Assembly (NCBI GenBank): GCA_017853715.1
Contig: JAFMIZ010000008.1
Coordinates: 1-53,388, forward strand
Direction of reading: 5' to 3'
Origin: Pedosphaera sp.
Lineage (GTDB): Bacteria; Verrucomicrobiota; Verrucomicrobiia; Limisphaerales; DSYF01
DNA length: 53,388 nt
In this document: piece after piece, positions 9,104 through 18,300 of the stretch
Numbering within the stretch: position 1 is the first letter of the stretch
Layout: every line of letters starts with the position of its first letter
The notes under the pieces: model-generated
What the model saw: the letters and a program-made list of their open reading frames with translations, nothing else
What the model was told of the DNA's origin: nothing
The model's database searches: none
Program-made: the position numbers and the translations under genes

Positions 9104-10036
9104 GTGGACGCGCACGTTGACAGTTTTCTCCAGCACCTCGCGACCGACCGCGGGGTGTCTTCTTATACCCAGCGGAATTACTCGCACGCGGTGGGCGTAT
9201 TCGTGGCTTGGTTCAACAAGGAGCGGGGCGGGGCACCTGACTGGACCAAGCTTCAGCGCGACGACTTTCGTGCCTACCTTCGATTCCTTGGGCGGCAAAA
9301 CCTCGGGCGGGCCGCGACCCAGCTGCGATTTAGCGCGCTCAGGACGTTCTACAAGTTTCTGGTCCGCCGTGGCGTGGTGGAGGTGACGCCCATCCGCGGC
9401 ATTGCGCTGCCCAAGCTGGCGCGGCGGCTGCCGAAGTACCTTACTGTCCAGCAAATGGTGGACCTGCTGGCAGCTCCACTGAAGTCGCTTCCGACAGAGG
9501 CGAGGAAAGCCCCTGGGCGTCCGGTCTCGGTCGTGGCAGCCCATCGCGATGTGGCTGTTCTTGAGACCATTTACTCCTGCGGCTTGCGGATCAGCGAGTT
9601 GGTCGGGTTGCGCGTTGCTGACATCGATCGGGCAGGGCAGGTGGTGCGAGTGCGCGGCAAGGGGCGGAAAGAGAGGGAGGTTCCCATTGGCGAACCGGCG
9701 CTCCGTGCCATCGAGGGCTATTGGCAAAAGCTCCACCCGCAACCTGCCCGCACTGAGCCGGTGTTTCTCTCCGAAACCCGCCGACGTTCGCCCGTGAGCG
9801 CCGCGATGCTCGCGCGACGGCTGAAAAACTATTTGGCCATCGCCGGGCTGGATCCGGCGCTCACGCCGCACAAGTTGAGACACAGTTATGCCACCCACCT
9901 GTTGGATGCCGGAGCAGACCTCAGGAGTGTGCAGGAACTGTTGGGGCATGCTCACTTGGAGACGACGCAGGTTTACACCCACGTCACCACCGACCGGCTG
10001 AAGAAGGCCTACACGGCGTCACACCCGCGCGCCTGA
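9104..10036 (+). CDS. xerC: Tyrosine recombinase XerC/XerD family (GTG start)
   Basis: SAM-like N-domain; catalytic residues in SCGLRISELVGL, VRGKGRKEREVPI, HKLRHSYATHLL, LLGHAHLETTQVYTHV. Confidence 0.92.
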   Translation: MDAHVDSFLQHLATDRGVSSYTQRNYSHAVGVFVAWFNKERGGAPDWTKLQRDDFRAYLRFLGRQNLGRAATQLRFSALRTFYKFLVRRGVVEVTPIRGIALPKLARRLPKYLTVQQMVDLLAAPLKSLPTEARKAPGRPVSVVAAHRDVAVLETIYSCGLRISELVGLRVADIDRAGQVVRVRGKGRKEREVPIGEPALRAIEGYWQKLHPQPARTEPVFLSETRRRSPVSAAMLARRLKNYLAIAGLDPALTPHKLRHSYATHLLDAGADLRSVQELLGHAHLETTQVYTHVTTDRLKKAYTASHPRA

Positions 10037-10054
10037 CCTGCGCAGACAAATAGG

Positions 10055-10074
10055 GCCGGAGGTTCAGCTCCGGC
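10055..10074. terminator. Hairpin between convergent xerC and TlpA-like gene
   Basis: GCCGGAG-gttcag-CTCCGGC perfect 7-bp stem; no clear U-tract. Confidence 0.4.
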
Positions 10075-10092
10075 ATCGGCAGGGCGCTTGAT

Positions 10093-11343
10093 TTACTTCG
10101 CTTTGCCGCCGGCGGTGTATTTCGCCAGGGCGGCCTGCATTTCCGCTTTTTCGTCCTCGTCCTCGGCAAGTTCAAGGGCTTTCTTTTGCTGGGTGATTGC
10201 CCCGTCCCGGTCACCCGTTTCAAACAGCGCCCGCGCGTAGGTGTCGAGCACGCTGGGATTCCGGCTTTCCGTGGCATCCACGGCGCGCCGGGCGAGATCC
10301 AGAGCCAGTTTCGTGTCGCGCTGCTTGATGTCTTCGCCAGTCAGAATGGTCCAGGCAATGCTGTTGAGGATCTCCGCATTGGTGGTCTTCAATGCAGCCA
10401 ATTCCTTGCCGAGTTCGGCCGCTTTTTCCGCATCCCCGTCCTCGCCCACGGCTTTCGCGTACCGGGTGAACAGTTGCTGGATCGCCATGGATTCTTTGCG
10501 CTGCACCATCGCTTTCTTCACGTTTTCCTTGAACACCTTGAAATCAAAATCCTTCGGCGCCTCGGCTTCGAGCTCCCTTTCCAGCGCCCCGATATCCGCC
10601 TCGTCTTTCCCGGATACCAGCGCTTGTTGATATTTCATGACCTTCTGGCCGAAGGCCACGCGCTTCTTTAGATCGGCAGGATCGAATTTTTCACCGTTCA
10701 TGATGTTGCCGAATTCTTTTTCCAGGGCGATGAGCTCGGTCTCCAGTTGCGCGGCCTTTTCCGGGCTTTCGCCGCTGACGGTGAGCTGGACGTATTCGCC
10801 GAGCTTTTCTTGAATGGAAGCGCGCTTCTTTTCGGCGGCCATGTCGTATTTGCCCTCGATGATTTTCTCCAGGGCCTTGTCGAGTCCGTCCATCGGATGC
10901 CCTCGCCACACCACTTTGCCTTCCTTGCTCACGACAAACGCATGGGGGATGCCCTGAACACCGTAGGCTTCCATATAGCCTTTCGAGGTGCCTCCCGCGT
11001 CAATGGCCACGGCGTAATCCATCTGGTCGCCCATCTTGTCGACGAACTTCCTTACCACCTCCGTCTTCTCGCTGGTGACGCCCATGAACACCACGCCCTT
11101 GTCTTTGAACTGCTTCTGCATTTCGGTCAGGTGCGGGATGCTGGTCCGGCAGGGCGGGCACCACGTGGCCCAGAACTCCACCACGTAAGTGGTCTTGCCT
11201 CTGCCCGTGCTGAGATCCACCGGGCCGCCTTTGATCCACTCCTTGATGTCCAGTGGTTGGGCGGGGTCCCCGAGTTCGGCGGCCAATGAGTTTGTCGCAA
11301 GGGCGATCAGGCAGCCGAGCGAGGAGAGCATCAGTTTTTTCAT
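10093..11343 (-). CDS. TlpA-like thioredoxin-fold protein with C-terminal helical/TPR-like region, exported
   Basis: Signal peptide; VVEFWATWCPPCRTSIPHL (CxxC), GVQGIPHAFVVSKEGKVVWRGH; C-term LDLARRAVDATESRNPSVLDTYARALFETGDRDGAITQQKKALELA. Confidence 0.88.
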   Translation of the reverse strand: MKKLMLSSLGCLIALATNSLAAELGDPAQPLDIKEWIKGGPVDLSTGRGKTTYVVEFWATWCPPCRTSIPHLTEMQKQFKDKGVVFMGVTSEKTEVVRKFVDKMGDQMDYAVAIDAGGTSKGYMEAYGVQGIPHAFVVSKEGKVVWRGHPMDGLDKALEKIIEGKYDMAAEKKRASIQEKLGEYVQLTVSGESPEKAAQLETELIALEKEFGNIMNGEKFDPADLKKRVAFGQKVMKYQQALVSGKDEADIGALERELEAEAPKDFDFKVFKENVKKAMVQRKESMAIQQLFTRYAKAVGEDGDAEKAAELGKELAALKTTNAEILNSIAWTILTGEDIKQRDTKLALDLARRAVDATESRNPSVLDTYARALFETGDRDGAITQQKKALELAEDEDEKAEMQAALAKYTAGGKAK

Positions 11344-11493
11344 GATTTGGGAGAATGTGGTGATGATTCGAACGCCTGAGCCTACGGGGCGTCATCCGTG
11401 GCGTCAAATGCGCTTGCAGTGCCACCACCAGGCTCCATTCCCCCGTTGGACAATCCCGCTTCAGTGGGCTAGCGTGCCGGCCATCAGGCCTCA

Positions 11494-13782
11494 ATGACTC
11501 GTTTCGTGGGAAATGGTTGGGGCGGGAACCCGAAAGCAGAACCTATGGCAGCCAACGGAAAACATTCGTGGAAATTCGTGCGCATCGGCGGCGTGGATCA
11601 AGTGATCTTCCGCAACGGCGCAGATATCATCAACATCCGTCACCTCGACCAAAAGCTTTGGATGGCGCTCGCCATGCCCACGCGCGGTGTCGAGTTTGAT
11701 CCCAAGACAGCCGACTTGATTGACACGGACAAGGACGGACGCATCCGGCCGCCCGAGGTCATCGCCGCGGTGAAATGGGCCGAGGGTGCCTTTAAAGATC
11801 CGGGTGACCTTCTCAGAGGGGGGGATTCGGTGGCGCTTTCTGCCATCAAGGACGCAAACCTGCTCGCGGGCGCCCGGCGCATTCTCGCCAGCCTCAACAA
11901 GTCCGAGGCGCAGGCCATCTCTCTGGCGGACGTTTCCGACACGGTCAAGGTGATGGCAGAAACCAGATTTAATGGCGACGGCGTGGTCATCGCCGAATCT
12001 GCGGCCAGCGACGCCGCCAAGAAAGCCATCGAAGACATCATCGCCGCGCTCGGCCCTGTGACCGACCGCAGCGGCAAGCCCGGCCTCAATCAGGCGAAGC
12101 TGGATCAGTTCTTTGCCGAGGCGCAGGCGCTGTCCGACTGGGCGGCGAAGGGTGAAGCGGATAAATCACTCACTCCCTTGGGCTTTGACGGCACGGCCGC
12201 AGCGTCGGCAGCGATCAAAGCGGTCAAGGCCAAGGTGGACGACTTCTTCGCGCGCTGCCGGGTGGCCGCCTATGACCCGCGCGCGCTCGCCGCCGTCAAC
12301 CGCAGCGAAGCCGAATACCTCGCGATTGCCGCGAAAGAATTGACCGTCACCGCGCAGGAGGTTGCGGGTTTCCCGCTGGCGAAAGTTGAACCCAACGCTG
12401 CATTGCCGCTTGCGGGCGCGGTCAACCCTGCGTGGGCCGCGGCATTGGCCACGTTGTCCAGCGCGGCCATCACCCCCTTGCTGGGTGCGGCGCGCAATAG
12501 CATCACCGAAGTGGACTGGCTGGCGTTGCAGGCCAGGGTGGCGGCGTTCGACGCGTGGACCGGCGGCAAGCCGGCCACAGCCGCGGAGAAGCTTGGCTTG
12601 GCCCGGTTGCGTGAGCTGTCTGCCAGCGGCGTGAAGGACAAGATTGCGGAACTCGTCAAGCAGGACGCCGCGCTGGAAGGTGAATTTGGCCAGATTGCGG
12701 GTGTGGAGAAGCTGGTGCGGTTCCAGAAGGATCTCGGTGAGTTGCTCACCAACTTCGTCAACTTCTGCGATTTCTACGGCAAGAACTGGGCGGTGTTCCA
12801 AACCGGCACCCTCTACCTTGACAACCGCAGCTGCAACCTTTGCGTGGATGTCACCGAACCCGGCAAGCACGCCACCCTCGCGGGGTTGGCGGGATGTTAT
12901 CTGGCTTACTGCGATTGCACCCGCCCTGGCGGTCTCAAGCGACAGGTCGTGGCCGTGCTCTCTGATGGCGATTCAGACAACTTGATGGTCGGACGCAACG
13001 GCGTGTTCTACGACCGCAAAGGTCAGGACTGGGATGCCACCATCACCAAGGTCATCAGCAATCCGATCAGCATCCGGGAGGCCTTTTGGCTGCCCTACAA
13101 AAAACTGATCCGCATGGTGGAGGAGATGGCGGCCAAGCGCGCCGCTGCGGCTGAGGCGGAATCCGACAAAAAATTATCCGGAGCCGCCACCGCCATCAGC
13201 ACCGCCGACAAGGGCAAGCCGGGTGAACCGAAGAAGGTGGACGTGGGCACGGTGGCCGCCCTCGGTGTGGCCGTGGGTGCCATTGGCGCCGCAATCACCG
13301 GCCTTGCCACCGGGTTGATGAGCCTCGCTGCCTGGCAAATCCCGCTCGTGTTCATCGGCATCATTCTCATCATCTCGCTGCCCTCCATGATCATCGCCTG
13401 GCTCAAGCTGCGGAAGCGCAACCTCGGGCCGATTCTCGATGCCAACGGCTGGGCGATCAACAACTGCGCCAAGATGAACATTCCGTTCGGCAAGTCGCTG
13501 ACGGATATGCCGATCTTGCCGCCCGGCTCCGAACGCTCGCTGGAGGACCCCTTCGCGGAGAAACAGCGCCCGTGGAAGCTCTACATCACGCTCGTCGTGA
13601 TTTTGCTGGTCGCCTTTGCCTGGTATAGGGGCAAGCTCGACTCAAACCTGCCGGGCAAGCTCAAGAGCACTTCGGTGTTGGGATCGAATGCGCCGGCGTG
13701 GACGCCGCCGACGAATGCCCCCGTCGCAACGCCCCCTCCCGCTGCGCCCGGGGCTCCGGCTGCACCCGCATCAGCAACCTGA
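11494..13782 (+). CDS. Large uncharacterised protein with EF-hand loop and C-terminal transmembrane segments
   Basis: Canonical 12-residue EF-hand loop DTDKDGRIRPPE; NGDGVVIAE; SCNLCV and YCDC cysteines; two hydrophobic segments near the C-terminus and a Pro/Ala-rich tail. Alternative start ATG 11545. Confidence 0.75.
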   Translation: MTRFVGNGWGGNPKAEPMAANGKHSWKFVRIGGVDQVIFRNGADIINIRHLDQKLWMALAMPTRGVEFDPKTADLIDTDKDGRIRPPEVIAAVKWAEGAFKDPGDLLRGGDSVALSAIKDANLLAGARRILASLNKSEAQAISLADVSDTVKVMAETRFNGDGVVIAESAASDAAKKAIEDIIAALGPVTDRSGKPGLNQAKLDQFFAEAQALSDWAAKGEADKSLTPLGFDGTAAASAAIKAVKAKVDDFFARCRVAAYDPRALAAVNRSEAEYLAIAAKELTVTAQEVAGFPLAKVEPNAALPLAGAVNPAWAAALATLSSAAITPLLGAARNSITEVDWLALQARVAAFDAWTGGKPATAAEKLGLARLRELSASGVKDKIAELVKQDAALEGEFGQIAGVEKLVRFQKDLGELLTNFVNFCDFYGKNWAVFQTGTLYLDNRSCNLCVDVTEPGKHATLAGLAGCYLAYCDCTRPGGLKRQVVAVLSDGDSDNLMVGRNGVFYDRKGQDWDATITKVISNPISIREAFWLPYKKLIRMVEEMAAKRAAAAEAESDKKLSGAATAISTADKGKPGEPKKVDVGTVAALGVAVGAIGAAITGLATGLMSLAAWQIPLVFIGIILIISLPSMIIAWLKLRKRNLGPILDANGWAINNCAKMNIPFGKSLTDMPILPPGSERSLEDPFAEKQRPWKLYITLVVILLVAFAWYRGKLDSNLPGKLKSTSVLGSNAPAWTPPTNAPVATPPPAAPGAPAAPASAT

Positions 13783-13801
13783 TCATTCAAATCAGCCTGC
13801 A

Positions 13802-13835
13802 CCCCGGCCTGCGTTTGTGGGCCGGGGGGTTCTTT
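13802..13835 (+). terminator. Putative intrinsic terminator after the EF-hand/membrane protein gene
   Basis: CCCCGGCC-tgcgtttgtg-GGCCGGGG followed by ggttcttt. Confidence 0.5.
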
Positions 13836-13856
13836 GCCTGCCGGGCGGCTTGCAGT

Positions 13857-14096
13857 TTGAATATTCGGGCGCAGATTTTCCATGAATGTCAGCGTTGCAC
13901 GGCATGCTGCCGTTGGCCGGGTCGGGTCCGCCTGACGGATGCCGGGATTTTCCGCCTCGCCGCGCGTCTTGGACTGGGGGAGCCTGCGTCCACGATGAAC
14001 GGCACCCGGCTTCGGGCAGGTGTGTTTCGCCCTCCCCCGCGAGTTTTCCGCCATGGAATGGCATCGTCGCATTCAAGCAGAGACGGGTCGGGTTGA
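13857..14096 (+). pseudogene. Truncated YkgJ-type CxxCxxCC protein remnant
   Basis: Frame reads NIRAQIFHECQRCTACCRWPGRVRLTDAGIFRLAARLGLGE...TRLR, like the YkgJ N-terminus, then loses similarity and stops at about 80 aa. Confidence 0.5.
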
Positions 14097-14245
14097 TTCA
14101 CCCGGCGAATGACGCGCATCAGCCGGTCAAAAACTTTCCCCAAGCCGGATTCCTCGCTTGGCTTGGACGTGCCATCATCCTAGATTGCAGTCAGTTCCCC
14201 GGAAAAATCGACGTGACCGAAAACCTTCAAAGGACATCGCAACGT

Positions 14246-16336
14246 ATGAAAGCGTATCAAGCAGGTGACATCAGAAACTTCTCCATCGTTGGGCACGCTT
14301 CCGCCGGCAAGACCATGCTGAGCGAAGCCATGCTCGCGTGCGCCGGCGAAATCAACCGCATGGGCAGCATTGCCGCCGGCAACACTGTCTCCGATTACCA
14401 CGAAGCCGAACAGGCGCGGAAGATTTCAATCCAATCCACGCTGCTGCACCTCGAATGGCTGGGGAAAAAGTTCAACGCGATTGATTGCCCGGGTTACTCC
14501 GACTTCATCTGCGAAAGTCTGGGCGCGCTTCGGGCGAGTGACTTTGCGCTGGTGGTGGTCAATGCCACGCATGGCGTTGGCGTGGGGACGGACATGGTGT
14601 GGAAAACGGCCACGGAGTGCGGCATTCCCAAATTGATCGTCGTGAACGCCTTCGACAAGGAGGACATCCACTTTGACTCCGTGCTGGAGCAGGTGCGGGA
14701 GCATTTCGGGCCGCGCGTTTTGCCGATGAGCCTGCCGCTGAATCCGGGGCCGGGCTTCAGTCAGTTGCTGGATGTGTCGCGCACGGAAGTCACGACCTAT
14801 GCCGCCGATCAGAGCGGGAAATTCACTGAAACCCCGGCGGAAGGTGCGAACGCCGAGCGCGTGCGCGAGTTGCACGAGAAGTTGATCGAGTTCATCGCCG
14901 AGGCCGATGACAAGCTCATGGAAACGTGGATGGACAAGGGGACGTTGGCGGAGGAGGAGTTGCGCGCCGGTCTCCATGCAGCCGTGCAAAAGCAGTCCTT
15001 CATCCCGCTGTTCTGCGTGTCGGCGGAAAAGAATGTCGGTGTGGCGCGCTTGATGGATTTCATCGCCAAATACGGTTCCTCGCCGGTGGACCGCGCCAAA
15101 GTGGTGGCGGAAAGCCCGGACGGCGACCCGGTGGAGGTGTCGCTCAATGACTCGGAGCCGTTGCTTTACGTGTTCAAGGTGATGAATGAGTCGGGCTTCG
15201 GCGACATGACATTCTTCCGGGTCTATTCCGGGCAGGTGAAATTCGGGAGCGATCTGTTCAACGTAAACCGGCGCGTGGGGGAAAAGTTCGGCCAGCTTTA
15301 TGTGGTGAACGGAAAGAATCGCACGAACGTCCCGACCTTGAACGCGGGCGACATAGGCGCCGTGGTGAAGTTGAAGGACACCCACATCGGTAACACGCTC
15401 GCCACGGAGAAGCGCCCGGCGAAGTTGGCCAAAGTGCAATATCCCCGGCCGAACGTGGCATCCGCGTTGGTGCTCAAATCGAAAGGCGACGAGGACAAGA
15501 TGGCGGTGGGCATCGCGGCCTTGCACGAGGAGGACGCATCATTCGCGCATACGGTGGATGCCGAGCTGCATCAAACGTTGCTGGCCGGGCAGGGCGAGTT
15601 GCATCTGGAAGTGCTCGTGGAACGGCTGCGCCGCCGCTTCAAGGTGGAGCTCGAATTGGCCGCGCCCAAGGTGGCTTACCGGGAGACCATCAAGTCCAAG
15701 GGCGATTCCAAGTATCGGCATAAGAAGCAAACCGGCGGTGCGGGCCAGTTCGCCGAGGTGTGGATGCGCATCGAACCCAAGTTGCGCGACTCCGGTTTTG
15801 AATTTACGCAGTCGCTTGTCGGTCAGAACGTGGACCGCGGCTTCGTGCCGTCGGTGGAGAAGGGGGTGTTGTCCGCCTGTCGCGAGGGCCTCCTGGCCGG
15901 CTACCGCATCGTGGACCTCAAGGTGGATTTCTACGACGGCAAGATGCACCCCGTGGATTCCGGCGACGTGGCGTTCCAAATCGCCGGCAAGGAGGCCTTT
16001 CGCGAGGCGTTCAGCGCTGCGCGCCCATGTCTGTTGGAGCCGATTCACAAACTGGTCATCCGCGCGCCTGAGGACTGCATCGGCAAGATTATCGGGGATT
16101 TATCCAGCCGCCGGGGCAAAGTCATGGGCATGGAGGCCGAGGGCAGTTTGCAGATACTTTCCGGCGAGGCTCCTGCGCGCGAGTTGCACCATTACGCCAC
16201 CGTGCTGCGTTCATTGACCGGTGGGCGAGGCATTCACGAGGAGGAGTTCAGCCACTACGAGGAAATGCCGCGCGAGCTGGAGGCGAAGGTGGTCGGGGAA
16301 TCCAAGAGAAAGCACACTGGCAATCATGCTCATTGA
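14246..16336 (+). CDS. Elongation factor G-like translational GTPase (paralog type)
   Basis: GHASAGKT (G1), DCPGYSDF (G3), domain IV/V sequences KYRHKKQTGGAGQFAEVWMRIEP and EPIHKLVIRAPEDCIGKIIGDLSSRRGKVMGME. ORF extends upstream to 13886; start near 14213-14246 preferred. Confidence 0.92.
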   Translation: MKAYQAGDIRNFSIVGHASAGKTMLSEAMLACAGEINRMGSIAAGNTVSDYHEAEQARKISIQSTLLHLEWLGKKFNAIDCPGYSDFICESLGALRASDFALVVVNATHGVGVGTDMVWKTATECGIPKLIVVNAFDKEDIHFDSVLEQVREHFGPRVLPMSLPLNPGPGFSQLLDVSRTEVTTYAADQSGKFTETPAEGANAERVRELHEKLIEFIAEADDKLMETWMDKGTLAEEELRAGLHAAVQKQSFIPLFCVSAEKNVGVARLMDFIAKYGSSPVDRAKVVAESPDGDPVEVSLNDSEPLLYVFKVMNESGFGDMTFFRVYSGQVKFGSDLFNVNRRVGEKFGQLYVVNGKNRTNVPTLNAGDIGAVVKLKDTHIGNTLATEKRPAKLAKVQYPRPNVASALVLKSKGDEDKMAVGIAALHEEDASFAHTVDAELHQTLLAGQGELHLEVLVERLRRRFKVELELAAPKVAYRETIKSKGDSKYRHKKQTGGAGQFAEVWMRIEPKLRDSGFEFTQSLVGQNVDRGFVPSVEKGVLSACREGLLAGYRIVDLKVDFYDGKMHPVDSGDVAFQIAGKEAFREAFSAARPCLLEPIHKLVIRAPEDCIGKIIGDLSSRRGKVMGMEAEGSLQILSGEAPARELHHYATVLRSLTGGRGIHEEEFSHYEEMPRELEAKVVGESKRKHTGNHAH

Positions 16337-16358
16337 GCGGGGATTTTAGGGGAAAAGA

Positions 16359-16433
16359 TGGTGCGCGCTGCAGGTTTCGAACCTGCGACCCCTACCGTGT
16401 GAAGGTAATGCTCTACCACTGAGCTAAGCGCGC
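16359..16433 (-). tRNA. tRNA-Val (anticodon CAC), CCA encoded
   Basis: Reverse complement GCGCGCTTAGCTCAGTGGTAGAGCATTACCTTCACACGGTAGGGGTCGCAGGTTCGAAACCTGCAGCGCGCACCA folds as a cloverleaf; loop TT-CAC-AC. Confidence 0.95.
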
Positions 16434-16493
16434 AGCCGGGGCGGTAAAGTAATATTCCACGCCTCAAGAGCAAGCCTTTCTTGGGGCTAGAAA

Positions 16494-16609
16494 GTGGTCT
16501 GGAGCGCAGCTGTGCTGAAAGCCAGCCGCAGCACGTCACTGAGCGCGTAATGCCAGTTGGCACACTGCTGCGGCTGGTCTGTGACACAGCCGAGCTCCGA
16601 CAAAACCAC
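16494..16609. repeat. Long imperfect palindrome / candidate structured RNA element
   Basis: Nested arms GTGGT/ACCAC, GGAGC/GCTCC, GCTGTG/CACAGC, CCAGCCGCAGCA/TGCTGCGGCTGG plus inner TGCC-AGTT-GGCA. Confidence 0.75.
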
Positions 16610-16738
16610 GAGGGACAGTGCCCGAATACACTCTTACGCTGGGCGTGAGCGGGACTCTCCGCGCCGGTGAACCCAATTCAGTCCGGCGGTTTGTCTCGCA
16701 AGTTGTCTTTTGGACGGTTCTCGCGCATCGTTTGCCCC

Positions 16739-18298
16739 ATGAGTTTTAACGAGGGACTGGATGAGTTGATCACCTGCCGGTTGGACCATGTGCGCAGGGC
16801 GGTTGAGCCTTGCACGATTGTCATCTTCGGCGCCAGCGGCGACCTGACGGCGCGCAAGTTGATCCCTGCGTTGTACCATCTGTTCAAGGACAAGCAGATG
16901 CCGCCGGACTTCCGTATCGTCGGCTTCGCCCGACGTGAAAAGACGGATGCATCTTGGCGCGGTGAATTGCACGAGGCGCTGACCCAATTCTCCCGCTCCA
17001 AGCCGGTGGATGAAACGGTGTGGTCTGCGTTCGCGGCCAAGGTGCACTATTGCGTTGGAGATATTTCCGACGCGGCGGCTTACCAGAAGCTCGCAGGCTT
17101 GATTGGTTCCTTTAGCTCGGCCCCGTTGAGGCAGAACCTGCTGTTTTATCTGGCCACTATGCCCAGCCAGTTCGGCATGGCGGCGGAGTATTTGCACAGC
17201 GTAAAACTTTTGCATCGCGGGGGCGAGCAAGGGTGGCAACGGTTGGTGATCGAGAAGCCATTCGGCCACGATCTCGCGTCGGCGAGTGCCCTGAACCACG
17301 AGCTGACCCGGTTCGCGCACGAGCAACAGGTCTTCCGGATCGACCATTACCTCGGCAAGGAAACCGTTCAAAACATCCTCACGTTCCGTTTCTCCAACTC
17401 CATTTTCGAGCGGCTCTGGAACCGCGATGCCGTGGACCATATCCAGATCACCGTCAGTGAAAAGCTCGGGGTCGGCGGGCGTGGTGGATATTACGAGGAG
17501 GCTGGCGCGCTTCGTGACATGGTGCAGAACCATATTCTCCAAGTGCTCGCGCTGGTCACCATGGAGCCTCCAGTGTCGCTGGATGCCGAACCCATCCGTG
17601 ATGAGAAGGTAAAAGTGTTGTCAGCCATTTGTCGGTTTCAACCCGATGAGGTCGCGCGTCGCGTGGTTCGCGGCCAATACACGGCCGGCAGCGTCGGCGG
17701 AGAGAGCCGGGGGGCCTACCGCGAGGAGGTGAAGGTGGATCCGCGCTCGAACGTGGAGACATTTGTGGCGCTGAAGTTGTTTGTGGACAATTGGCGTTGG
17801 GCCGGGGTCCCGATTTATCTGCGAACGGGAAAGGCGTTGCCCATCAGTGCCAGCGAAGTGCGCGTCCAATTCAAACCCACGCCGAACGTGCTGTTCGCGG
17901 CGCAGTGCGGCACGCGTTTGGATGCCAACGCGCTTACTTTACGGCTGCAGCCGAACGAGGGCATTTCGCTCCGTTTCAACGGCAAGGTGCCAGGGGTGGG
18001 ATACGGCCTGCGCCCGGTGCGGATGCACTTCGGTTACGACGCGGAGTTTGGCGCTTACACGTCTGAGGCGTATGAGCGGCTGCTGCTGGATGCCATGGGC
18101 GGGGACGCGACGTTGTTCATCCGCCGCGATGAGGTTGAGCAAGCGTGGCAGATCGTGGATTCGATCCGTGCCGGGTGGGATGGGGTTGGTTTGGACGACC
18201 GCGAATTCTACGCCGCGGGCAGTTGGGGCCCTCGGCTCGCCCATGAGCTGCTCGCTCAATCGGGCCATGCCTGGCGTGAACCGCAATTGATCAAGTAG
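16739..18298 (+). CDS. zwf: Glucose-6-phosphate 1-dehydrogenase
   Basis: IVIFGASGDLTARKLIPALYHL, VIEKPFGHDLASA, RIDHYLGKETVQNIL, NWRWAGVPIYLRTGKAL. Confidence 0.97.
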   Translation: MSFNEGLDELITCRLDHVRRAVEPCTIVIFGASGDLTARKLIPALYHLFKDKQMPPDFRIVGFARREKTDASWRGELHEALTQFSRSKPVDETVWSAFAAKVHYCVGDISDAAAYQKLAGLIGSFSSAPLRQNLLFYLATMPSQFGMAAEYLHSVKLLHRGGEQGWQRLVIEKPFGHDLASASALNHELTRFAHEQQVFRIDHYLGKETVQNILTFRFSNSIFERLWNRDAVDHIQITVSEKLGVGGRGGYYEEAGALRDMVQNHILQVLALVTMEPPVSLDAEPIRDEKVKVLSAICRFQPDEVARRVVRGQYTAGSVGGESRGAYREEVKVDPRSNVETFVALKLFVDNWRWAGVPIYLRTGKALPISASEVRVQFKPTPNVLFAAQCGTRLDANALTLRLQPNEGISLRFNGKVPGVGYGLRPVRMHFGYDAEFGAYTSEAYERLLLDAMGGDATLFIRRDEVEQAWQIVDSIRAGWDGVGLDDREFYAAGSWGPRLAHELLAQSGHAWREPQLIK

Positions 18299-18300
18299 CC

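Noticed and set aside
9104-10036. XerC-like recombinase as a mark of an integrated mobile element
   Set aside because: It follows the dapFAB-folK cluster with no att repeats, phage genes or cargo nearby; most likely the housekeeping chromosome-dimer recombinase.
14426-15526. 366-aa minus-strand ORF opposite the EF-G paralog
   Set aside because: Antisense artefact; the plus frame has clear GTPase and domain IV/V motifs.
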